Below, in pieces: positions 51,772-61,600 of a stretch of 64,000 nucleotides of DNA. How positions within the stretch are numbered: position 1 is the first letter of the stretch; each line of letters opens with the position of its first letter. Source of the stretch: Marinobacter sp. DY40_1A1 (GTDB lineage Bacteria > Pseudomonadota > Gammaproteobacteria > Pseudomonadales > Oleiphilaceae). A program made the position numbers and the translations under genes. The notes under the pieces are model-generated. The model worked only from the letters and a program-made list of their open reading frames with translations. It was not told the DNA's origin and did not search any database. The stretch is taken from NCBI RefSeq assembly GCF_016597815.1, contig NZ_VCHA01000004.1, positions 310,001 through 374,000 on the forward strand, in the 5' to 3' direction.

Positions 51772-54132
51772 ATGAACGTGACGGAAAATGAAAAAAGACG
51801 ACTCGCAGCGGTTATACGGCTGGGGATCCTCGACACTCCGCCGGAAGAACGGTTTGAACGCCTTACCCGAATCGCCCGCCAGCACTACAGGGTCAGAACA
51901 GCGCTGTTCACGATACTGGATCACGACCGTCAGTGGTTCAAATCACATCAGGGGCTGGAAGTTACCGAAACGCCTCGCTCGGTAGCATTTTGCGATCACG
52001 CCATACGGCAGGATCATATTTTTGTTGTGGAAAATGCCTCCCTGGACCCACGGTTCCGAAACAATCCTTTTGTGGTGGGTAGCCCGCATATCCGCTTCTA
52101 TGCAGGCGTGCCAGTGCGCGAGCCTGGCGGCTTCAAAGTCGGCACCTTGTGCATCATCGACGACAGGCCCCGGCAGTTCAGCGAGAAAGACCTGGATGTT
52201 CTCCGCACCCTGGCGACCATGGTGGAGGAGGAGCTGGAGCGCTCATACATTGAGTCGGATAAGAGCGAGTATGTACCTGTCTCCCAACTCAACCGGGCCA
52301 TTCATCAGGCCCAGAGTGTATTCCTCACAAGCGACAATGAACGCTCGGCATTCAGCCAGATGCTCAATGACCTGCTCGCCCTCACGGGTAGCCAATTCGG
52401 GCTTATCGGCGAAGTACTGCATAAGAGCAACGGCGCACCGTTTCTCAAGGTAGGCGCTATTACCAACATCGCATGGAGCCCGGAAACCCAGGCCCTGTAC
52501 CAGGACGTGGAACGCCGGGGCATGGTTTTTGATCGCCTGGACAATATTCTCGGGCTACCCATGGTGTCCGGCGAGACCATTATCTCCAACGATCTGTCCC
52601 AGGACTCCCGGCGCGGTGGCCTTCCTGCCGGGCACCCGACTATCAATACATACATAGGTATCCCGGTATTTTCCGGCGATACTCATCTTGGCATGATTGG
52701 CCTGGCTAACCGAGCCGAAGGATACTCCCAGAAGCTTGCAGACGAGCTGGCACCTCTGTCACAAACCCTCGGGAATCTGATCGAGCGTAAACGTCTGTAC
52801 GAGGAGAAGGGCAGCCATAAAAGAGATCTTGAACTGGCCGCGAATTACGATGCGCTAACCGGTCTGCCCAATCGCCACCGGCTCACCGAATTATTTGAGC
52901 AGGAACTCTATGAAGCTGGCCAAAGAAATGGCCAGGTGTCTGTATGCTTTATTGATCTGGACGGATTCAAGAGCATCAACGACGAACATGGCCACGCTGT
53001 AGGGGATGCGGTTCTGAAATCCGTTGCCGAAAAGCTCAAGGCAACGGTACGCAGCCACGACATTGTGGCTCGCCTGGGCGGTGATGAGTTTGTGGCTATC
53101 CTGCGGGATGTAGGCGATGAACGGGTTTACGCACGCCTTCTGGATGCTATCCGGCAGCCCATCAACTTTCGGCACCATGTACTGCAGGTTTCCGGCAGTA
53201 TGGGCGTTACGGTATACCCGGAAGATAACGTGGATTCTGATCTGCTCCTCCGTCATGCGGATCAGGCCATGTATGCGGCCAAGGAAACCGGCAAAAACTG
53301 CTACAAGATATTCGACCTTCAGTCGCACTCTTCCCGAAAAGAGCGGGTTCGGGTGCTGGAACAGATCGACACGGCCCTGCGCGAACAGCAGATGGAGCTG
53401 TACTACCAGCCCAAGATCTGTTTCCACCACCACTGTGTAAACGGGTTTGAAGCGCTCATTCGTTGGAACCACCCGAAAGAGGGTGTTCTTAGCCCTGCGC
53501 ATTTCCTTGAGCATATTGAATACACCGAGCACGCGCGCACCCTGGGGAACTTCGTCATCCGCGAGGCGGTAAAGCAGCTTATGGCCTTTGCCCGGCAAGA
53601 TCTTCCATACACGCTGAGCGTGAACCTGAGCCCCTGCCACTTCCTGAGCGAAGAGTTCAAAGACGATTTGTCGAGTACGCTGGAAGACTGCCCAATAGAG
53701 TTACGCAGCCGTCTCATTCTGGAAATTCTTGAAACCACCGCAATGGACGACACCGAAACGGCCATCAAGAACCTGAAAGCCAGCCGTGAACTGGGTGTGG
53801 ATATTTCTCTGGATGACTTCGGAACCGGGTATTCATCTCTGGACTATTTCCGGCGACTGCCTGCGCAAGAGATCAAAATTGACCGTTCGTTCGTAATGGA
53901 CATGTTGAGCGACCCAGACGACAGTATGATTGTAAGTGCTATCGTAAGCCTCTCGAAAAGCTTCAAGAGAAGGCTGGTTGCCGAAGGCATTGAAAATGCC
54001 GACGTTGAACGCAAACTGATTGACCTTGGCTGCGATCTTGGCCAAGGCTTTTTCTACAGCAAGCCTCTACCACTTCTGGAAGCCCTGCATTGGGCAAAAC
54101 ATTTCCGGTGGGAAGACAGGCTAACCGCTTAA
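51772..54132 (+). CDS. GAF-GAF-GGDEF-EAL dual c-di-GMP signalling protein
   Basis: The 786-residue soluble protein has two N-terminal GAF-like domains (about 20-160 and 185-335), a GGDEF domain (about 355-515) and an EAL domain (about 530-770). The GGDEF core is intact (IDLDGFKSINDEHGH, RLGGDEF), and the EAL core is intact (GFEALIRWNHP, DDFGTGYSSLDYF, KIDRSFV, VAEGIEN), so both synthesis and hydrolysis of c-di-GMP are possible. GAF domains probably bind a small ligand. ATG 51772 has AAGGA six bases upstream. Unlike the EAL protein at 17244 it has no membrane helices. Confidence 0.93.
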   Translation: MNVTENEKRRLAAVIRLGILDTPPEERFERLTRIARQHYRVRTALFTILDHDRQWFKSHQGLEVTETPRSVAFCDHAIRQDHIFVVENASLDPRFRNNPFVVGSPHIRFYAGVPVREPGGFKVGTLCIIDDRPRQFSEKDLDVLRTLATMVEEELERSYIESDKSEYVPVSQLNRAIHQAQSVFLTSDNERSAFSQMLNDLLALTGSQFGLIGEVLHKSNGAPFLKVGAITNIAWSPETQALYQDVERRGMVFDRLDNILGLPMVSGETIISNDLSQDSRRGGLPAGHPTINTYIGIPVFSGDTHLGMIGLANRAEGYSQKLADELAPLSQTLGNLIERKRLYEEKGSHKRDLELAANYDALTGLPNRHRLTELFEQELYEAGQRNGQVSVCFIDLDGFKSINDEHGHAVGDAVLKSVAEKLKATVRSHDIVARLGGDEFVAILRDVGDERVYARLLDAIRQPINFRHHVLQVSGSMGVTVYPEDNVDSDLLLRHADQAMYAAKETGKNCYKIFDLQSHSSRKERVRVLEQIDTALREQQMELYYQPKICFHHHCVNGFEALIRWNHPKEGVLSPAHFLEHIEYTEHARTLGNFVIREAVKQLMAFARQDLPYTLSVNLSPCHFLSEEFKDDLSSTLEDCPIELRSRLILEILETTAMDDTETAIKNLKASRELGVDISLDDFGTGYSSLDYFRRLPAQEIKIDRSFVMDMLSDPDDSMIVSAIVSLSKSFKRRLVAEGIENADVERKLIDLGCDLGQGFFYSKPLPLLEALHWAKHFRWEDRLTA

Positions 54133-54177
54133 CGCCAACCGCGCAGGTACAAAAGGCGCGATACAGGAGATTAGAAC

Positions 54178-54549
54178 ATGATTGGATACGTCACCATTGG
54201 TGTCAGTGATATGGAAAAGGCCAAGAAGTTCTACACCGAACTTCTGGGAGATATGGGTGCGAAGCTCCTGCTGGATATGGGCCGCATCGCATTTATTGGT
54301 GAAAGCATGGATTCCCCGATGCTGGCGGTTTGCACGCCCTTCGACGGCTCCCCGAACCACCCGGGCAACGGCAATATGCTGGCCTTGCAGCCAGGCTCGA
54401 AAGAAGCGGTTGATACCTACTACAAGAAGGCCATTGAACTGGGTGCAACCTGTGACGGCGAGCCCGGACAGCGTATTCCAAACCAGTTTTATGGTGCCTA
54501 TGTGAAAGATCCTGACGGCAACAAGCTGGCGTTTTTCCAGTTCGGCTAA
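54178..54549 (+). CDS. VOC/glyoxalase-superfamily protein
   Basis: The 123-residue protein is one vicinal oxygen chelate domain: IGYVTIGVSDMEKAKKFYTELLGDMGAK at the N-terminus and GAYVKDPDGNKLAFFQF at the end, the paired beta-alpha-beta modules of the family. VOC proteins include glyoxalases, dioxygenases and resistance proteins; the reaction here is unknown. AGGAG lies before the ATG. It is 45 bases after the GGDEF-EAL stop and may be co-transcribed. Confidence 0.88.
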   Translation: MIGYVTIGVSDMEKAKKFYTELLGDMGAKLLLDMGRIAFIGESMDSPMLAVCTPFDGSPNHPGNGNMLALQPGSKEAVDTYYKKAIELGATCDGEPGQRIPNQFYGAYVKDPDGNKLAFFQFG

Positions 54550-54560
54550 TCTGCTCAGCC

Positions 54561-54600
54561 TCAAGACTGGGATAGCGTTATTCAGTTGTCTCAGTCTTGA
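54561..54600. terminator. Hairpin at convergent gene ends (possible terminator)
   Basis: TCAAGACTG (54561-54569) pairs with CAGTCTTGA (54592-54600) around a 22-base loop, spanning the end of the helicase gene. There is no T-run, so termination would be weak or Rho-assisted. Confidence 0.35.
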
Positions 54601-56842
54601 ACCACCACTCCGGTAACAACCCTCGAATCTGCGGCTGCATAAAGCGGTCGTCAATCAGCCAGATCACCCCACGATCGTCCGGCGTGCGAATCACCCGGCC
54701 AGCGGCCTGAGCCACTTTCTGTAAACCCGGAATCATGTAGGTGTAGTCATAGCCGGCACCAAAGCGCTTGTGCAGGCGGTGTTTGAGAATCTCATGCCAG
54801 GCATCAAACGGCGGCAGGCCCAGGGTAGCCACAAACGCGCCAATCAACTGCTCGCCCGGCAAATCGATACCTTCGCTGAACACGCCTCCCAACACAGCAA
54901 ACGCCACGCTACCGGATTCTTCCCGGAACCCTGCCAGAAACTCTTGTCGCTGCTGCGGGCTCATTCCCGAATGCTGCGAACGCTGAGGTACACCCGGGGC
55001 ATTCTCGGCCAAAGCCGCACTCACTTGATTCAGGTATTTAAAGCTGCTGAAAAACGCCAAATAGTGCCCGGGGCGCTCCCGGTATTGATTCGCGATCAGT
55101 TCGGAAATTGGCAATATCGATGCCTCGCGATGAGCCTGCCGAGTGCTGATCTTTGGTGTGAAATGTACCTGTAACTGATCGGCACTGAAGGGGCTGGGCA
55201 AAGAGCTGAAACGACTATCCTTCGGCAAACCCAGCAAGTCCCTGTAATACACGCCGGGGCTGAGGGTGGCAGAGAACAGCAATACTGAGGCGGCGGCCTG
55301 AAATCGGTCCCGCAGGAAATCCGCCGGCACCAGATTCTGAATGGTAACGCTTGCCCGGCCCCGGCCTTCGCGGCGAAATTCGCACAGGGAATGGTCACCA
55401 AAGGAGTCCGCCAGCTTCATAAAGGCGACGGATTCAAACAACACTTCCTGCAACGCCAGATCCGGCGGGTTATCTGCAAAGTAATCTGACAGCCCGGATA
55501 CCAGCCCTTGCAGGCTGCTGGTCAATGCTGAAGGCAGGCTGTCGAGAAACACCGGCGTATCGCCATTTTCTGAATGATCACGAATAACCCCCTGCCAAGC
55601 CCGGGCGGTTCGATCCAGATGGGGTTTCAGGGCCTTGGGTGCGGTTTTTCTCACCTTCAGCAGCCGTTGTTGATCCAGCTGTACCGAATACATGCCACGG
55701 CCCCGATCCACCAGGTTATGGGCTTCATCCACGAGAACGGAGGTTTTCCAATTGTTCTGCCGGGTGAGTCCATGAAGCAGGGCAGACTGATCAAACATCC
55801 GGTTCACATCGCCAATGATGACATCACACCAGCGCGCCATTTCCTGCGCCAAAAAGTAAGGACAGATATTGTGACCGACGGCGATCCTGGCCAGCGCCTT
55901 CTGCGTTAACGTTGTGCCCACCTGAGCGGCTTCGGCGCGGGCATCCGGCAAGCGATCAAAGAAACCCTTGGCCAGTGGGCAGGAATCGCCATGGCAGGCT
56001 TTGTCCGGATGTTCACAGGCATCTGACTTGGCCACCAGTTCCAGCGTGCGGAGTGGCCATATTTGCGGTTCTTCCTGCGCAGCCCGCAACCGTTCCACCG
56101 CATCCACCGCCAGCTGCCGGGCAGTGTTGCGGCAGGTGAGGTAGGCCAACCGGTCGTGTTTGGCTGTGGGCATGGCCATCAGCGCGGGGAACAGGGTGCC
56201 CAAGGTTTTACCCAAACCTGTGGGTGCTTCGAGAAGCAGCGTTCCACCTTTTACCGAGTTTTTATAAACCGTTTCAGCAAGCTGTCGCTGGCGAGGGCGA
56301 AACTGTTTGAACGGGAAACGCAGGCCAGCAAGGCGAATATCTCGCTGCTCCCGGTGGTGGACTTCCTGCTCGGCCCATAACCGGTAACGCCCGCACAGGG
56401 TTTCCAATTCCTGCCAAAGCTCCTTGGCAGTGGCGGATTCGGTCACCGGTGTTTCCCGGTTGTTGCCGATATTGAAATACACCAGCGACAGCTTCAGGCT
56501 TTTACGGCTTTCCTGCTTGCAGAGCAGGGCACCGTAGGCTCTTAGTTGGGCCCGATGCAACGCCCGTTGGTGGGGCCGGATTCTGGACAGGTCGCCCCGG
56601 TGGGTTTTGATTTCTTCCAGCAAGCCAGAGTGGGGGTTATACACATCGGCCCGGCCATACAGCTCTAGCCCCATGCATTCACCGGTAAGTGAATACTCGC
56701 TTTTGTAGCCATACCCACGTTTTCCCTGAATGGCTTGGTGGCCAAGAATGCCCTCTTCTCCACTGGGTGCCGGGGTGTAACGGAAGTCCAGATCACCTTC
56801 TCTCGCAGCAAATTCGCAAAGGGTTCGAACCGCCACCCTCAT
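54578..56842 (-). CDS. XPD/DinG-type ATP-dependent DNA helicase
   Basis: The 754-residue superfamily 2 helicase has Walker A in LLEAPTGLGKTLGT, motif II VDEAHN, and C-terminal motifs GVFSEGIDLPGEQ and QAAGRVIRTPDDRG. Four cysteines between motifs I and II (CEHPDKACHGDSCP and NICPYF) match the iron-sulfur cluster of XPD/DinG helicases. ATG 56840-56842 overlaps the stop of the FAN1-type nuclease (ATGA) with GAGG seven bases upstream, so a GTG twelve codons earlier is rejected. The coupling suggests the two proteins act together in repair of crosslinked or structured DNA. Confidence 0.9.
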   Translation of the reverse strand: MRVAVRTLCEFAAREGDLDFRYTPAPSGEEGILGHQAIQGKRGYGYKSEYSLTGECMGLELYGRADVYNPHSGLLEEIKTHRGDLSRIRPHQRALHRAQLRAYGALLCKQESRKSLKLSLVYFNIGNNRETPVTESATAKELWQELETLCGRYRLWAEQEVHHREQRDIRLAGLRFPFKQFRPRQRQLAETVYKNSVKGGTLLLEAPTGLGKTLGTLFPALMAMPTAKHDRLAYLTCRNTARQLAVDAVERLRAAQEEPQIWPLRTLELVAKSDACEHPDKACHGDSCPLAKGFFDRLPDARAEAAQVGTTLTQKALARIAVGHNICPYFLAQEMARWCDVIIGDVNRMFDQSALLHGLTRQNNWKTSVLVDEAHNLVDRGRGMYSVQLDQQRLLKVRKTAPKALKPHLDRTARAWQGVIRDHSENGDTPVFLDSLPSALTSSLQGLVSGLSDYFADNPPDLALQEVLFESVAFMKLADSFGDHSLCEFRREGRGRASVTIQNLVPADFLRDRFQAAASVLLFSATLSPGVYYRDLLGLPKDSRFSSLPSPFSADQLQVHFTPKISTRQAHREASILPISELIANQYRERPGHYLAFFSSFKYLNQVSAALAENAPGVPQRSQHSGMSPQQRQEFLAGFREESGSVAFAVLGGVFSEGIDLPGEQLIGAFVATLGLPPFDAWHEILKHRLHKRFGAGYDYTYMIPGLQKVAQAAGRVIRTPDDRGVIWLIDDRFMQPQIRGLLPEWWFKTETTE

Positions 56843-58533
56843 GTTGTTGCCTCGCTGTCTTGCCAGCGCAGGTAACACACGCTGGCGGCAATGCCCTTGC
56901 GGGCAAAGAAGTGTAGCCAGCGGATTTGATGATCCTGCAGTCGGTCGCCCGGGCCTTTTACTTCGATCATTTCATAACGGGTCTTATCTTCGTCGATTTG
57001 CGTCGAAAACTTGATAAGATCAGGGAAACCACTTCGATGTTCGCGTATATTCAATAAGATCCGTTCAAACATAAGCTGTAAGTCTGCGGCGGGAATTCTT
57101 TCCAGTGCCAGGTTCAGCAATTCTTCATCCAGCGCTGGCCAGGCAACAAAAGGATTAGTGATGCCCTGTTTGGCGGCGTAGGTATCCAGAATTTTCTGGC
57201 GATAGCTGCCATTCTTCAGTGCAGCAAAACACTCATCAAACGATGCTTGCCGGCGACTCACAAAATCCTCCCGCACCAGATCTGAGGGGCCGGTATGGAA
57301 GGGGTGAAAGAAGGCACCGGGAATGGCTTTGAATATCGTATGCCAGCACAGCAAGCCGAACAGGCCGTTGATCAGGGTGTTTTCCACATAGAACACAGGC
57401 GCTTCCGGCGTGGAAAGATGATCCCGAACCACTATTTCAACCGAGCCTGCAGTTTGCGGCAGGGTCAGTGTGAACTCCCGGATTTCAGGATTCACCAGCG
57501 CAGACGGGACCGGCTCGCCCACCTTTTTCGCCAGCCGCTTAATAATACGAGCCAAACCCTGAGCTTCGGCATCACTTAGCTCTCCATTTCCCCACTGAAC
57601 GGCGATAGCCCAGGCTTCCTCAAAGCGTTTCATTCGCTCCAAAAGGCGCAACCGCTTTAATCCTGCTTCCCGGTGACCACTGCCGGCCAATGCCTGCAGC
57701 GCCAGCTCCCGATCACTCTGGCGCTCCGCCTGCCGCCCCAACTCGAGCAGCAGGCGATCACGGCGGCTGGTAAGCCAGGGGTTGTTTGTGGCTGCGGGAA
57801 TATCCGCCCAAACCTCGACGGCTGGCGCGCCAGCATCCAGGCTCTCGCGACAATGGTGCATAGCCAGATAAGTATCCACCTCGCTGCGTTGAGAGAACGC
57901 CCGTGCTTCGGGGGTAAACTCCACCTGCTCATAGCGGTGATGGCCTAGCTCAACTAAAACAAAATCTGACCAGCTCTGGCGTAGGTTGCCGAAGAACATC
58001 AGGCGAATGCGATCGAACAAAGCCATGTAACTGACCTGCACCACAGGGGAAACCGCGTCATCAAACCACTCCTCCAGCCTGCGAGCATCACTATAGGTTT
58101 CCTGCAGGACTTCCTTCATTCGGGCTTTGGAAAGATTTTTGGCAAATCCGGCTTGCTCCAGTATTGGTGCAAAAGCCGTGCGCAATTCAGCCAGAGTGAA
58201 CAGACGGAAAATGTCATCCAGAGCCAGCAGGGGATCGGCATCCAGCCAACCACCAGCAATCAACTCATCAAGCGCCTCCGCTTCCGGGCACCCCAACTCC
58301 GGGTAATTCAGCTTATCGGTACGGAACAGATCCCCTGTGCGCATCACCATGCGGGTCAGCAAGGCACGGGCAGCGCGAGGCAACTCAAAAAAATCGCGCA
58401 AACAGCCTCGCTCCGGCTCCAGCAGCAGATCCGAGTGATGGCTCGCCACCCAGGCGACTACCGTTTCCATGTTTTGCAGGTAGTACAGGGGGTTTTCAAG
58501 ATCGGCCGAGGCAGGCCGAAGATGCTTAGTCAT
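56839..58533 (-). CDS. FAN1-type VRR-NUC nuclease
   Basis: The 564-residue protein matches bacterial FAN1: a helical N-terminal region, TPR-like central part (about 240-330), and a C-terminal VRR-NUC nuclease domain. The catalytic PD-(D/E)XK elements are seen in REHRSGFPDLIKF and YEMIEVKGPGDRLQDHQIRW. FAN1 nucleases cut near 5' flaps and unhook interstrand crosslinks. It overlaps the helicase gene by four bases. The start region has a weak Shine-Dalgarno. It is divergent from recC across a 160-base gap. Confidence 0.9.
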   Translation of the reverse strand: MTKHLRPASADLENPLYYLQNMETVVAWVASHHSDLLLEPERGCLRDFFELPRAARALLTRMVMRTGDLFRTDKLNYPELGCPEAEALDELIAGGWLDADPLLALDDIFRLFTLAELRTAFAPILEQAGFAKNLSKARMKEVLQETYSDARRLEEWFDDAVSPVVQVSYMALFDRIRLMFFGNLRQSWSDFVLVELGHHRYEQVEFTPEARAFSQRSEVDTYLAMHHCRESLDAGAPAVEVWADIPAATNNPWLTSRRDRLLLELGRQAERQSDRELALQALAGSGHREAGLKRLRLLERMKRFEEAWAIAVQWGNGELSDAEAQGLARIIKRLAKKVGEPVPSALVNPEIREFTLTLPQTAGSVEIVVRDHLSTPEAPVFYVENTLINGLFGLLCWHTIFKAIPGAFFHPFHTGPSDLVREDFVSRRQASFDECFAALKNGSYRQKILDTYAAKQGITNPFVAWPALDEELLNLALERIPAADLQLMFERILLNIREHRSGFPDLIKFSTQIDEDKTRYEMIEVKGPGDRLQDHQIRWLHFFARKGIAASVCYLRWQDSEATT

Positions 58534-58693
58534 AAAACCAAAGCCTATTAGAACGACACAACCTGTCGCTACCCTCTATTATATTGTCCACTGCACCTGG
58601 TCTGATTCTTATACCAGTTGCGGTACTCTTTACTAGTTAGCGCCAGCACAATGCCCTGATCACGGTTGATACCATAATCCGATAAGGAAAAGC

Positions 58694-61600
58694 ATGCCCG
58701 AACATTCTGCCATCACCCCCGGCTTTCACGCCGTTCACGCCAATCATCTGGAAGACCTGCGCCGGGCTGTGGTGTTTATCTGCCAGCAGAACCCGCTGCC
58801 GCCGCTACAGAGCGAGACCTTTCTGGTGCAGAGTAATGGTATTGCCCAGTGGTTGAAGCTGGCACTGGCGGAGAAGCGTTCGGAAGATGGCAGTGAAGGT
58901 GGGCTCGGAATCGCTGCTGGTATGGATTTTCTGTTCCCGGCACGATTTATCTGGCAGGCCTATCGAGCTGTGCTGCCGGATGGCGAAGTGCCGGAGCAAT
59001 CTCCCTTTGATAAACGTCGATTGGTGTGGCGGCTGTACCGGCTACTGCCTGAACTGGTTCATACCGATGAAGTGTTTAATCCGCTGGCGCGCTTTCTGGA
59101 AGGCAGTGATCCGGATTTACGAGCATTCCAGTTGGCCGAGAAGGTAGCGGATTTGTTCGACCAGTATCAGGTGTTCCGTGCCGATTGGCTGGCCGCCTGG
59201 GAGCAGGGTCGGAATGTGGTGATCACTGCCCGCAGCGAAGAAAAGCCGGTTGAGGAAGACACTCTTTGGCAGCCGATGCTCTGGCGTAAGCTGGTGGAAG
59301 ATACAGGCGCTGAAGCCCACACCAGCCGTTCGCAGATTCACACGCGGTTTATGACCGAAGGCCAGCGTATCACTGCGCCCGCTCACCCAAGCCGCTTGCC
59401 CAAACGCATTGTGGTATTCGGGGTATCCTCGCTGCCGCGTCAGGCACTGGAAGCTCTCTACGTGCTTAGTCGTTTCAGCCAGGTGGTGCTGTGCGTACAC
59501 AACCCGTCGCAGTTCTACTGGGCGGATATTGTCAGCGACCGCGAGCTACTGAAAGCGGAGCGCAAGCGGGGCAAGGTTCACCAAACTCTGTCGAAGATTG
59601 AAGATGCTGACCAGCTGCACCAGCACGCCAATCCGCTGCTGGCCGCCTGGGGTAAACAGGGCCGGGATTACATTCGTTTGCTGGATGAATTCGACAATCC
59701 CGACGAGTACCGCGCCAGTTTCCAGACCCCGGATCAGAAGATCGATATCTTCTCCGAGCATGGCTCTGCGCAGGCGCCATGTTTGCTGCATCAGCTCCAG
59801 AACGACATCTACAACCTGACGCCGCTTCAGGAAATCCGGGACGAACAGCGCCAACTCGATCTGGCCCACGACCACTCCATCGCCTTCCACGATGCCCATA
59901 GCCCGCAAAGGGAAGTGGAGATTCTGCACGATCAGCTGCTGGCTGCCTTCAATGCAGATGCCACGCTGCGGCCCCGGGATGTGATGGTGATGGTGCCGGA
60001 CATCAACATCTACGCGCCCCATATCCAAGCGGTGTTTGGTCGCTACACATCAGGCCTCAAGCGCCACATTCCCTTCACCATTTCCGATCAGGGCCAACGC
60101 CACCACGAGCCGGTACTGATTGCCCTGGAAACGCTCATGTCTCTACCCCGCAGCCGTTTCGGGGTGAGTGAGATCATCAGCTTGCTGGAAGTGCCAGGAA
60201 TTCGCGATCGCTTTGAAATTGCCGAAGAGGAAATCCCCTTGGCCCGGCGCTGGGTTGAAGGCGCCAACATTCGCTGGGGTCTGCACGGTGCCCACCGGGA
60301 AAGCCTTGAACTGCCTGCCGGTCTGGATCGCAACACCTGGCAGGCTGGCCTGCGCTCCATGCTGCTGGGATACGGCATGGGTGACGATGAACCCTGGGCA
60401 GGAGTTCAGCCCTACGGGGAAATCGGCGGGCTGCAAGCCAGCCTGGCAGGGCGTCTTGGCGAGTTTGTGTATCGTCTGGAAACCCTGTGGCAAGAACTGC
60501 AGGCAAGCCGTGCACCTCAGCAATGGGAAGAACTCTTCTCGTCCATGCTGGAGCAGTTTTTCCACAAGGTGGAAGGGCATGACCTGTTGCTGCTGAACCG
60601 CTTTCGTCGGCAACTGGAACAGTGGCTGGAAGACACGCATGCCGCAGGGCTGGACGAGCAATCGTTACCGCTGAATATAGTGAAGGACGTATTGCTGGAA
60701 GGCCTGGACGAAGGCGGTCTGAACCAGCGTTTCCTGGCTGGCAAGGTAAATTTCGCCACACTCATGCCCATGCGAGCGATTCCCTTTCGCAAGGTGTGCC
60801 TGCTGGGCATGAACGACGGCGACTACCCCCGCTCACGGCCACCGGTGGATTTTGATCTGATGGCTCAGGATTACCGCCCGGGCGACCGCTCCCGCCGGGA
60901 AGACGACCGGTACCTGTTTCTCGAAGCCATGCTCTCCGCTCGCGAACAGCTTTATATCAGTTGGGTAGGGCGCAGCATCAAGGACGACTCGGAACGCCCG
61001 CCATCTGTGCTTGTAGGCCAACTGCAGGATCACCTGAACAGCCTGTGGCAGGTGGCTGGCCAGCCAGACGTTGCCGTAACCAAAGCACTGACGACCTGCC
61101 ACCCACTGCAACCCTTCAGCCGCGACTATTTCCCCAAAGCCAACGGTCTGGGCGAAGGCGAAGGCGAGGGCGAGGGCGAGGGCAATCAACCAAAGCCTCT
61201 CGCCGAGGTGTTGGCCGCCCGCAACCTGTTCACCTATGAACACGAATGGCGCGGTGCCCATGGCAACGAAGCGGAAGAGCAGCGTGAACAGCAAACCGCC
61301 CTGCCATATCAACAGCCCGAGGAACCCATCACCCTCAACGATCTGGCCGGCTTTCTGAAAAAGCCTGTGGATACCTTTTACCAGCGTCGCTTGCAGGTGC
61401 GCTTCGAGGATGTGGAAGACGACGACACGGATAACGAAAACTTTGATCTGAACGGTCTCGACCGCTGGCGTCTGGACACCGAACTGATTGAGCAGGGCTT
61501 GCTGAAAGCCAGTAACGAAGAAGACCTGCACGAACGCCTGGAAAGCACGCTGGATCGCATGGCGCGACGTGGCGACCTGGGTATGGGCGTCACCGAACAC

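Noticed and set aside
56843..56878. GTG start of the helicase, twelve codons upstream
   Set aside because: The ATG at 56842 overlaps the FAN1 stop and has a well-spaced GAGG.
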